The translations under genes and the position numbers were made by a program. Of a DNA stretch of 13,274 bases, positions 1 through 5,476 are shown in pieces; the first letter of the stretch is position 1; each line of letters begins with the position of its first letter. The notes beneath the pieces are model-generated. The model saw nothing but the letters and a program-made list of their open reading frames with translations. It did not search any database and had not been told where the DNA came from. Source of the stretch: Candidatus Bathyarchaeota archaeon (lineage in GTDB: Archaea; Thermoproteota; Bathyarchaeia; Bathyarchaeales; Bathyarchaeaceae); assembly GCA_020356305.1 (NCBI GenBank), contig CP070636.1, forward strand, positions 177,161 through 190,434, in the 5' to 3' direction.

Positions 1-1317
1 CCGGATGATGGCCATGCGAGGGTACTTCTTGACTAAGCGGAGGACCTCAACCTCGGCTTCCAGCGGTGGCCCGAATCGCTTTTCCACGGTCGCACCAATG
101 GATAGACGTAGCTTATTCCCCTCGCCAGCCTCAAAGCATTGGGTGGTCGCTGCCTTGTCGTATATGCCAGCAACGACGGCACTCTTGACCTTCCTCTCAA
201 CCAGGTGACGGAGCACGATAGGGAGGTCCCCAGGCGTGCTCGCCGTGACATTATCACCGCTATCGGTTAAGAAAACGGTCGACTCCTTTGCTGCGAGGGC
301 GCGTGTGACACCTTCCTCCAACTCGGCCGTTTCACAACCGAAGGAGAACTGGCGTCGTGCTTCCCACACTCGCCTGGCGAGGTGAACGGCGGCAGCGCGT
401 GCGGCATTCCTGGAACCATCAGCTGTGACCATCACCGACATCCCTGTATCCGGAGAGTCGGTCCAAGCGCAGCCGACGAAGATGGTGGCTGCCAGTATCC
501 TCGCCTCATGTCCAGGAACGCCCTCATGCTCTACTCTCCGCGCCTCCTCGACGAGGGAACGGAAGGGTTCAGAGGTGGTCATTGCCTTTTCTCCTTGAAG
601 GATAACAGGAATAGGGAGGACGTACGACACCGGATGCACTTTTCCAAGAAGTGTGTCGAGAAGTATTCGCCCAGCGAGCTCGGCAGTTTGCAGGCTGTCT
701 GTATGAGGAGCGGTCTTCAGTCCGACAAGGATGTCACCAAACTGAGCCAGACGCGCAGGAATGTTCCCGTGGAGGTCAAAGGTGCAGGCGATCGGGATCT
801 TTGGCCCAACCATCGAACGGACCTCGCCCACGAGGACCGTTTCTGCCGGACCAATTCCTTCCGCGTACATGGCCCCGTGAAGCCGCAGAAATACGGCATC
901 CACAGGCATAGCAGCGCGGAGCGAGTTCAATACCCGGTCCATAGCCTCGCGGCAGGCAGGTCCATCGATGGTCCCACCTCCGGCCGGGTGTGCGGAAACC
1001 CCCGGAACTGCAACAAGGCCCGTGTCCTTCCAGATGGAGAGATAAGGGCGGTCGGTGGTTTTCGGCTGGTAATAGTTGAATCGCATTGTCTTGAGGGGAT
1101 GGAATGTATTGGTCTCATGGGAGAACGCAGCAACGAAGACGCGTTTCGTAGATTGCGTCAACTCCTTTGGCCATTTCTGGGGCGCGGTGAACCCTCTCAC
1201 CTTCCAATCCCGATTGGGTTCTTGCCACTGCGGCCAATCCTGCGCTAAGACCCAGCCCGCGCTGATCAGAATCACATACCCCATCATCACGGCCCTCGAT
1301 AAATTCGTTTTTTTCAT
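1..1317 (-). CDS. Secreted M81-family (MlrC-type) metallopeptidase with PQQ-propeller-like leader, partial
   Basis: This frame is open from the ATG at 1317 to the left window edge (439 codons), so the C-terminus is missing. Residues 1-26 form a Sec signal peptide (MKKTN, hydrophobic core, cleavage near VLAQ). From about residue 60 the protein matches M81 peptidases, the family of microcystinase MlrC: SHETNTF with Glu68, LRLHGAM with His147, and FDLHGN with Asp181 and His183. These correspond to the Glu/His/Asp/His zinc-site residues known for MlrC, so catalysis looks intact. It probably hydrolyses a small peptide or amide outside the cytoplasm; the substrate is unknown. Residues 27-56 (DWPQWQEPNRD, then TAPQKWPKELTQ) instead resemble the first turn of secreted PQQ-like beta-propeller proteins, suggesting a recombined leader. 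An SD, GGAGG at 1326-1322, supports this start. The gene is much more GC-rich than the rest of the window. Confidence 0.88.
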   Translation of the reverse strand, partial: MKKTNLSRAVMMGYVILISAGWVLAQDWPQWQEPNRDWKVRGFTAPQKWPKELTQSTKRVFVAAFSHETNTFHPLKTMRFNYYQPKTTDRPYLSIWKDTGLVAVPGVSAHPAGGGTIDGPACREAMDRVLNSLRAAMPVDAVFLRLHGAMYAEGIGPAETVLVGEVRSMVGPKIPIACTFDLHGNIPARLAQFGDILVGLKTAPHTDSLQTAELAGRILLDTLLGKVHPVSYVLPIPVILQGEKAMTTSEPFRSLVEEARRVEHEGVPGHEARILAATIFVGCAWTDSPDTGMSVMVTADGSRNAARAAAVHLARRVWEARRQFSFGCETAELEEGVTRALAAKESTVFLTDSGDNVTASTPGDLPIVLRHLVERKVKSAVVAGIYDKAATTQCFEAGEGNKLRLSIGATVEKRFGPPLEAEVEVLRLVKKYPRMAIIR

Positions 1318-1381
1318 AGTAACCTCCAGTTCGATTCCCGTTGCTGAGAAGCCCATTCCTGACATTCTTCATCTATGCATA

Positions 1382-1390
1382 ATTATAACA
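1382..1390 (-). promoter_or_regulatory. Extended -10 promoter for the M81 peptidase gene
   Basis: Read on the minus strand the sequence is TGTTATAAT, a consensus -10 box with the extended TGn element, about 65 bases upstream of the ATG. No good -35 box is seen at 16-18 bp spacing, which extended -10 promoters tolerate. It would give a leader of roughly 58 nt carrying the GGAGG site. Position and consensus are seen; activity is inferred. Confidence 0.4.
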
Positions 1391-1651
1391 CACTCAGTCG
1401 CCGTTGTGGCTCCCTTTACATGAAACATTCAGTGATCACACCATTTCTGAACGTTTCTGGTACATATACGTGGGTACGTATGAATTAATCAAGTTTTACA
1501 AGTCTTACAATACGATATACGGTCTTGACTACTGGCTAAACGCTGTTTATTTCTTTGCACCTACTGACATTCCGAGAGCAAGCAAGGACAATCATAATTA
1601 AACTTTCATCACGCTTAAGAAGTAGTATCATCAACAACGCAATCCTGGGAT

Positions 1652-1679
1652 TCCCATTATAAAGTCAATGGGATTTTTT
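1652..1679 (+). terminator. Rho-independent terminator-like hairpin 1
   Basis: TCCCATT (1652-1658) pairs perfectly with AATGGGA (1667-1673) around an 8-base loop and is followed at once by six T residues. No convincing plus-strand gene lies upstream, so the transcript it would end is unknown; it may insulate the genes to the right. Confidence 0.5.
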
Positions 1680-1685
1680 GGAATA

Positions 1686-1711
1686 ATCGAAAGATTTTTC
1701 GATGGTTTTTT
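1686..1711 (+). terminator. Rho-independent terminator-like hairpin 2
   Basis: ATCGAAA (1686-1692) pairs with TTTCGAT (1697-1703) around a GATT loop, followed by GG and six T residues. It lies only seven bases after the first terminator, making a tandem pair. The stem is AT-rich and therefore weaker. Confidence 0.45.
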
Positions 1712-1715
1712 AACG

Positions 1716-1727
1716 GGTTTATTGAAA
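1716..1727 (+). repeat. 12-base direct repeat, left copy (possible att site)
   Basis: GGTTTATTGAAA occurs here and again at 6506-6517, just upstream of the integrase. Both copies are preceded by a run of T residues and four differing bases. The two copies enclose the regulatory genes and the integrase, as attachment sites would. A 12-base match alone is expected a few times by chance in a window of this size, so the call rests on location. Confidence 0.25.
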
Positions 1728-1906
1728 TTATGTGAAAGAACTAAGTTGTTTAATTAAAGATACTTACGGTCGAAAGCAAACAAATCCCACCGCCTCTTTT
1801 CCGCTTCGTATAAACCGAAGGCAATAAAAGTTGATTTTAACTGTCTCCAATGCTGTATAAGATATTGTTAAAGTTGATAGTTTATCGTCGGAAAGGACGG
1901 TGGGCC

Positions 1907-2527
1907 ATGTCTAAAAAAGTGAAGGATGTGAGTAAGCAAAAAGAACGAAGAAATCGTAAGCAAAAAGGTTTGACGCTGTGGAGAATGTTAGACATGTTGG
2001 GTGTATCGCAAAAGGAAACGGCATACGCGATCCGTGAGGAGAATAGAGGATTAGACAGAGGATACTTTTGCAAAGTCATCAACGAGGATGAAGACGCAAC
2101 TCTATCATGGGAAAAGCTTCGGCGTCTGGAGGATTTTGTTAGAGAAAATATAATAGCCATAGCAAACGAGATTTTTGGAATGGGGTTCGCACCTATGGAG
2201 ATTATAAGCACAGGCTATGGCTGGTCTGAGCCTTTTGCCTCTAAAGAAGAGGAGCTTATTGAAAAGAATGTAACTAAATCTATTGCTTCGGTTCTTGCAG
2301 GCCGACCAGAACCGCCTGCTTTACCCAATGGAGTCTGCGCCACTACAGTTAGGATCGAAGCAGGGAGACATTGCGATATATATGTGATCGTAACTAAACT
2401 TGATGGTAAAGAAGCCAGGCAGGCCCAGATCCATGAGTACGACCATCTTGCTGACTATTTTAGAGGCAAAGCAAACAAACTTCGCCGCCGGGACGAACTA
2501 TCTGAACTACCAAATAAGGGATTGTAA
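1907..2527 (+). CDS. Helix-turn-helix (XRE/Cro-like) regulator with unknown C-terminal domain
   Basis: 206 residues from the ATG at 1907. A longer frame reaches 1850, but AGGA at 1894-1897, 9 bases upstream, favours 1907. The N-terminus is very basic (residues 1-20). Residues 22-80 read as an XRE-type helix-turn-helix: LTLWRMLDMLGVSQKETAYAI supplies the first helices, with the turn around LGVSQKETA, and GYFCKVIN fits the helix before the closing helices. The C-terminal ~110 residues match no family I recognise; HEYDH near residue 176 is not a zinc-protease HExxH. The gene is followed after 62 bases by a DeoR-type sensor protein in the same direction, so the two are probably co-transcribed, and this protein may be the DNA-binding partner. 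It probably controls the neighbouring genes or the integrase. The HTH is a motif-level call. Confidence 0.7.
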   Translation: MSKKVKDVSKQKERRNRKQKGLTLWRMLDMLGVSQKETAYAIREENRGLDRGYFCKVINEDEDATLSWEKLRRLEDFVRENIIAIANEIFGMGFAPMEIISTGYGWSEPFASKEEELIEKNVTKSIASVLAGRPEPPALPNGVCATTVRIEAGRHCDIYVIVTKLDGKEARQAQIHEYDHLADYFRGKANKLRRRDELSELPNKGL

Positions 2528-2589
2528 GAGAGAGCTACAACTTTAGATGTGAAGGGACAGGAGCTAATCTTTTAGAGAGGAGCTTTTAT

Positions 2590-3498
2590 ATGCCTAAGAA
2601 GAAAAACACTAGCCGGCGAAGCCAACGACGTTTCCATAACTACATTGAACCCTCTACCGCAGAAGGTTGGAGCGCTAGGCGAGTGAGTGTATTCGCTCAA
2701 GAAAAAATAAAAATGGCTCGTCATTTTGCATTGCATGATCTATTTGTAAAGGAGGAGCAAAATCCAGGGTATGAACGCGAAAATAGAGTCGCGAAGATCA
2801 TCGTAAATCCAGGAACCACAACGAACGAGGTAGTAAATCAAGTCTTGGAGTGGGTCAAAAATGAGGCAAAAAACAATCCGAAACGTGCTGCGCCGGAAAT
2901 CATGTGGTATACACCTGGATCATTGGTGCTAGGTACATTACGTGACTTTCGTCTTAAACATCATCGTTTGCGTAATTCCTGTGGATTGCACATGTTTCCA
3001 GGCAAAGTTGACCCCGATCTAGAGATGGTACGCGGTGATGCAACTGTAAAATACGTCAAGAGCCTCGGGGAATGCTTTACCTACGCCATCCTGAGCCCCT
3101 ACACTTTCGATATGAATACCGGCACCGTGTTCACTTTCTTTGAAGATGAGTTGGAACTTCAACGAGCTATTGCACTTTGCGAGGCCGAGCACAAGTTTCT
3201 GTTCCTCGATCCAGATAAATTCAAGCGAGAAGGCTCCAAGGTATACGTGATCAGGGAACTGTTGGAGACATCTAGAACCGCTACTATTTACACTGTTTCA
3301 TCCAAAAAGGACCCAATTATTAGAAACCAGTTCAGCAATCTAACTGAAGTCCTTCTTGACACCAAAAATAAAAGAGGACCACATCGTAAAATACTTAGGC
3401 TTGTGATTGTCAATAAAGAAAAACAAGTCAACATACCAATTGAGGGCGAGTTGAAAGCAGAGGATAGAGAACAAACTGATGCGTTACGAAGCAACTAA
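2590..3498 (+). CDS. DeoR C-terminal-like (DeoRC) sensor-domain protein lacking the DeoR HTH
   Basis: 302 residues, with SD GAGAGGAG at 2575-2582 seven bases before the ATG. Residues about 67-235 follow the sugar-phosphate-binding domain of DeoR regulators: IIVNPGTTTNEVVNQVL matches the GTTT loop, IMWYTPGSL the TNS-like strand, HMFPGKVDPDLEMVRGD the GG-V-G segment, then a long segment ending in FLFLDPDKF, the equivalent of the DSSKF motif. In classical DeoR proteins this domain binds a phosphorylated sugar and is preceded by a winged helix. Here residues 1-60 are basic and carry no recognisable winged helix, while the gene just upstream encodes a separate HTH protein. I infer a ligand-sensing partner split from its DNA-binding domain. 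The final ~65 residues (LRLVIVNKEKQV) look like an added small strand-rich segment. The ligand is unknown. The fold call comes from motif order, not a search. Confidence 0.65.
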   Translation: MPKKKNTSRRSQRRFHNYIEPSTAEGWSARRVSVFAQEKIKMARHFALHDLFVKEEQNPGYERENRVAKIIVNPGTTTNEVVNQVLEWVKNEAKNNPKRAAPEIMWYTPGSLVLGTLRDFRLKHHRLRNSCGLHMFPGKVDPDLEMVRGDATVKYVKSLGECFTYAILSPYTFDMNTGTVFTFFEDELELQRAIALCEAEHKFLFLDPDKFKREGSKVYVIRELLETSRTATIYTVSSKKDPIIRNQFSNLTEVLLDTKNKRGPHRKILRLVIVNKEKQVNIPIEGELKAEDREQTDALRSN

Positions 3499-3504
3499 AG
3501 TTGC

Positions 3505-3551
3505 AGCAATTCTTATTGCTTGTTCTCTTTGTACTCCTTCGCGTACAAAGA
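3505..3551 (+). promoter_or_regulatory. Tandem hairpins between the DeoRC-like gene and the 67-residue gene
   Basis: AGCAAT (3505-3510) pairs with ATTGCT (3515-3520). TCTTTGTAC (3526-3534) then pairs perfectly with GTACAAAGA (3543-3551) around an 8-base loop. The second 9-bp stem ends about 18 bases before the SD of the next gene. It could be an attenuating terminator, a processing site or an operator. No T tract follows it, so a simple terminator is less likely. Confidence 0.4.
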
Positions 3552-3582
3552 AAAGAAAATAATAAACGAAGGAGTCAAAGTC

Positions 3583-3786
3583 ATGAAGCAATCACCTATA
3601 CCATTTGAGGATGCAGAAGGGATCGTCCACCGTATTTCGCGGGAACTGCAAATGGCCCTACAACACCTAGAAGGCGCGCTGGAGAACCCACGTCAGGTTG
3701 GGGGCCGACAGTATTACCTGTTGTGGTGTGGCGAACATATTAAGAAGGCGAAGTGGCTTGCGTCCATGTTTAAGTGCCCGGAATAG
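3583..3786 (+). CDS. Small protein of unknown function (67 aa)
   Basis: A strong SD, AAGGAG at 3569-3574, sits 8 bases before the ATG at 3583, and this decides against the longer frame opening at 3520. The protein is short, soluble and mostly helical: a central amphipathic stretch (RISRELQMALQHLEGALENP), then GGRQYYLLWCGEHIKKAKWLA. I recognise no family. It follows the DeoRC-like gene by 84 bases, with two hairpins between, in the same direction. Its size and setting beside an integrase fit a small accessory protein of a mobile element; a function is not proposed. Confidence 0.6.
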   Translation: MKQSPIPFEDAEGIVHRISRELQMALQHLEGALENPRQVGGRQYYLLWCGEHIKKAKWLASMFKCPE

Positions 3787-4309
3787 TACCGTTTGATTTG
3801 TAGTAGTTTGATCGTCAGGTTGCACATGCCAATACGGGGGAGCGGGTTCCGTGGTTGGATTCCACAAAAGAGCTTTATGTTCAGTATGTAGCGTTGAGTT
3901 GGTTGGAGTCGGCGCCCTGTGGTGCACAGAGGCCCGTGTAGTAATAGAGCATAAGCCTGACGTTATCAAAATGCAGACCATATAGTAGATGTTGGGCTTG
4001 GCTGTGGAGAGGTCGGCGATTTGGTGATGGAACACCAACATAGGTGAGAAGAACAAATTTTATTAATCAAATATTCGCAGATTAAAATGGTGCTGAAAAA
4101 TACTATTCGAATATTGAGGAATATGATGGGACTGTGGCTGATTCAGAAACAGGACCGATTTCCCAACTTAGATGACCGTTTTAGTCCAAAAAATAGGCGT
4201 AGACATGAAATGCTAATGTCAAAAACGTATAGGAAAAATAACAAACGCATTTCACTCCTTTACGTCATTTATCCTTCTTGGATTATTTTTCGGGAAAAGA
4301 GCATGTGCC
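3787..4309. other. Long non-coding or degraded region with hairpins
   Basis: No credible gene was found. The first ~280 bases are G-rich on the plus strand and carry three hairpins: GTGG (3851-3854) with CCAC (3862-3865) around seven bases, GCCCTGTG (3914-3921) with CACAG-A-GGC (3925-3933) around three bases, and TTGGTG (4021-4026) with CACCAA (4033-4038). They could belong to a structured RNA or a decayed gene. The remainder is AT-rich. A 78-codon frame (4087-4323) without SD and with unconvincing composition is not called. Confidence 0.4.
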
Positions 4310-4582
4310 GTGAAGGGAGATAAGCAAAATCCTGAGCGGGAACTAACGAAAATTTTCGCTAATTATGCCCAAGCAGGGCGGGCAATATTGCTTTCATCTG
4401 CTGTGGTCGGATTAGCTCTTATCGGTTTTATTGTGGTGATGCGGCATGTTGACGACAGCAATGCGATATTAGTATATGTCCGTCACAACTTGCTCATATC
4501 TCTTGCTGGTGCATCTGCGCTCTACGTTGTGCTGGTTGCCCTGATGACATGGGTAATTTTGCGCTTTCTAAACACATCATAA
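4310..4582 (+). CDS. Small two-helix membrane protein
   Basis: 90 residues from a GTG start. The protein has a polar N-terminus (KGDKQNPERELTK), a transmembrane helix at about 24-44 (ILLSSAVVGLALIGFIVV), a short polar loop and a second helix at about 61-86 (LLISLAGASALYVVLVALMT), predicting an inner-membrane hairpin. The family is not recognised. The SD is weak (GGGAAAAGA about 10 bases upstream). The clean pair of hydrophobic helices is the main support for it being real. Small two-helix proteins occur as holin-like, superinfection-exclusion or toxin components of mobile elements, but nothing here selects one of these. Confidence 0.5.
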   Translation: MKGDKQNPERELTKIFANYAQAGRAILLSSAVVGLALIGFIVVMRHVDDSNAILVYVRHNLLISLAGASALYVVLVALMTWVILRFLNTS

Positions 4583-4620
4583 CGAACAGTTGTAATGATA
4601 TACTCATTCTGAAGAACAAA

Positions 4621-4773
4621 ATGGTTACTGAACGCGACCCTGATATCATGTAAGCAATTGAAGGCCAAATGAAGATGTTGGAACTTTATGCTGAGAGCGA
4701 GCCTCGCCGCTATGAAGAAACACTTGAAATCATGAGTTGGATAGCATTGTCGCCAATTGGCATCACCAAGTAA
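4621..4773 (+). pseudogene. Short reading frame with an internal TAA, possible gene remnant
   Basis: An ATG at 4621 opens a frame of ten codons (MVTERDPDIM) that ends in TAA at 4651-4653. The same frame then continues protein-like for 39 codons, with segments LELYAESEPRRYEETLEIM and WIALSPIGITK, before the TAA at 4771-4773. A restart at ATG 4669 would give 34 residues. The composition looks coding but there is no good SD and no recognised family. It may be a broken small gene or chance. The rest of 4583-4954 shows only inverted repeats. Confidence 0.3.
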
Positions 4774-4861
4774 ACTACATGCAACCTTCAAGCAAAACCA
4801 TCAGAGAACTACCTGTATTCACAGCAGCAATATTTGGAAAATAGAAAAGATTTATAATTCG

Positions 4862-4917
4862 TAAGAATTCTGAATCTTTAGAGGCACTTTCGGCAGTGTG
4901 TGTGCGGAATATTCTTA
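4862..4917. repeat. Nested inverted repeat upstream of the 28-residue ORF
   Basis: TAAGAAT (4862-4868) is matched by ATTCTTA (4911-4917), and between them lies a small CACT-N6-AGTG hairpin. The right part contains GTGCGGAAT (4902-4910), which recurs at 6522-6530 in the inverted repeat upstream of the integrase. It could be a regulatory or recombinase-binding site; support is weak. Confidence 0.25.
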
Positions 4918-4954
4918 AGGATACATTACAAATTTCCAACCAGAGTTGATATCA

Positions 4955-5041
4955 ATGAATCGGTCATGGTCTGAAGTTGTAGATGATATTTTTGAAAAGG
5001 CAAAAAGAAAAGCCAAAGTGGTGGATACCAATGAAAGCTAA
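4955..5041 (+). CDS. 28-residue ORF overlapping the winged-helix gene
   Basis: ATG at 4955, stop TAA at 5039-5041. The peptide is charged and coding-like: MNRSWSEVVDDIFEKAKRK, then a short tail. Its last codons overlap the start codon of the winged-helix gene at 5031 by 11 bases, the arrangement expected for translational coupling or a leader peptide. The SD is poor. Alternatively the true product is a frameshifted longer protein. No family is recognised. Confidence 0.35.
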   Translation: MNRSWSEVVDDIFEKAKRKAKVVDTNES

Positions 5042-5264
5042 CTTAATCCTCTTAAGAGAGAATGGTAATGAGCTTGAGGAAGCGATACTTGAGTTACTCT
5101 CACAGGCCGGTCAGCCGCTTTGTGTAAGCACACTTTCATTTTTGCTAAACAGGCCCAGCAGGGACATCTGTATGGCCTTGAACAGGTTGCAAAAGTATCG
5201 CGAAGTCCAAATAAGTAAAGTTACTGCCAGACGTATGCAGTTTTGGGAGGTAAAGCAGGCCTAA
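5031..5264 (+). CDS. Small winged-helix DNA-binding protein (77 aa)
   Basis: The start at ATG 5031 is preferred over the upstream ATG at 4983 because GGTGG lies just before it and because the 17 extra codons are the shifted-frame copy of the preceding 28-residue ORF. Residues about 14-75 read as a winged helix-turn-helix: LEEAILELLSQAGQPL (helix 1), VSTLSFLLNR (helix 2), PSRDICMALNRLQKYREV (recognition helix and first strand), ISKVTARRMQFWEV (wing). Stand-alone winged helices of this size next to an integrase commonly act as excisionase-like or regulatory factors; that role is inference. The gene is convergent with the integrase, with about 20 bases between it and the integrase tail. Confidence 0.6.
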   Translation: MKANLILLRENGNELEEAILELLSQAGQPLCVSTLSFLLNRPSRDICMALNRLQKYREVQISKVTARRMQFWEVKQA

Positions 5265-5294
5265 TCAAACAGCGAATTGCCCTGTTAGGCTTTT
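5259..5294 (+). terminator. Weak terminator between the convergent winged-helix and integrase genes
   Basis: AACAG (5268-5272) pairs with CTGTT (5282-5286), and GCC (5259-5261) with GGC (5288-5290) across an asymmetric bulge, followed by four T residues. It sits exactly where convergent transcripts meet. The stem is imperfect, so confidence is low. Confidence 0.3.
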
Positions 5295-5476
5295 GGCATA
5301 TCTCGCTTCAATTTTTCCGCTACAAGCTCGGCCAATTGGTCCACCATTTCCTGGGGTATGATTGATGCTATAAAGTCAGACCTCTCCTTCAGTTCTTCAA
5401 AGGCCTTTTCCGGCTCCAAAGGCCTACCACATTCTTTGCACCGCGTATGAAAAGGCTTATTGACATAGCCACACTT
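5285..5476 (-). pseudogene. Zinc-ribbon tail of the integrase, cut off by an in-frame TGA
   Basis: Directly after the integrase stop (TGA at 5479-5477) the same frame stays open for 63 codons to TAA at 5285. The tail starts KCGYVNKPFHTRCKECGRPL. Together with the last sense codon before the stop (Cys338) this gives the CxxC...CxxC pattern of a zinc ribbon, with the TGA at the second position of the first CxxC. A helical tail follows (EELKERSDF and LAELVAEKLKR). Integrases with such a C-terminal ribbon are familiar, so the tail is genuine integrase sequence. A single change such as TGG or CGA to TGA would explain it. Readthrough cannot be excluded. Confidence 0.75.

Larger units (their letters stand above)
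1391..1906. other. Intergenic region between divergent genes
   Basis: About 500 bases of AT-rich DNA without a convincing gene. It holds two tandem terminator-like hairpins (annotated separately), one copy of a 12-base direct repeat at 1716-1727 and a small imperfect palindrome CTTCG-N7-CGAAG near 1804-1820 that could be an operator for the HTH gene downstream. A 65-codon TTG-started frame at 1404-1601 lacks an SD and recognisable features. No clear promoter for the rightward genes was found. Confidence 0.5.

Noticed and set aside
382..1248. Long plus-strand open frame (288 codons) opposite the M81 gene
   Set aside because: It is the antisense shadow of a GC-rich gene. The minus frame has clear M81 motifs and a signal peptide; the plus translation has no recognisable features.
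1328..1345. tRNA-like T-arm motif (GTTCGATTC)
   Set aside because: The flanking bases do not pair into a T stem and no acceptor or anticodon arm is present.
1404..1601. 65-codon plus-strand frame
   Set aside because: TTG start, no SD, aromatic-rich composition typical of AT-rich non-coding DNA.
2170..2185. HEYDH in the HTH protein as a zinc-protease motif
   Set aside because: It is HExxH only in appearance: the His is encoded near 2432, not here, the following context lacks a third ligand and the protein is otherwise DNA-binding; the span given is only approximate context.
3667..4056. 129-codon minus-strand frame
   Set aside because: It is antisense to the well-supported 67-residue gene at one end and has low-complexity Thr/Pro/His composition with no motif.
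4087..4323. 78-codon plus-strand frame before the membrane-protein gene
   Set aside because: No SD, unusual basic/aromatic composition, no domain; its overlap with the next gene is not enough support.
4522..4791. 89-codon minus-strand frame
   Set aside because: It overlaps the end of the membrane-protein gene and its start region shows no SD or recognisable sequence.
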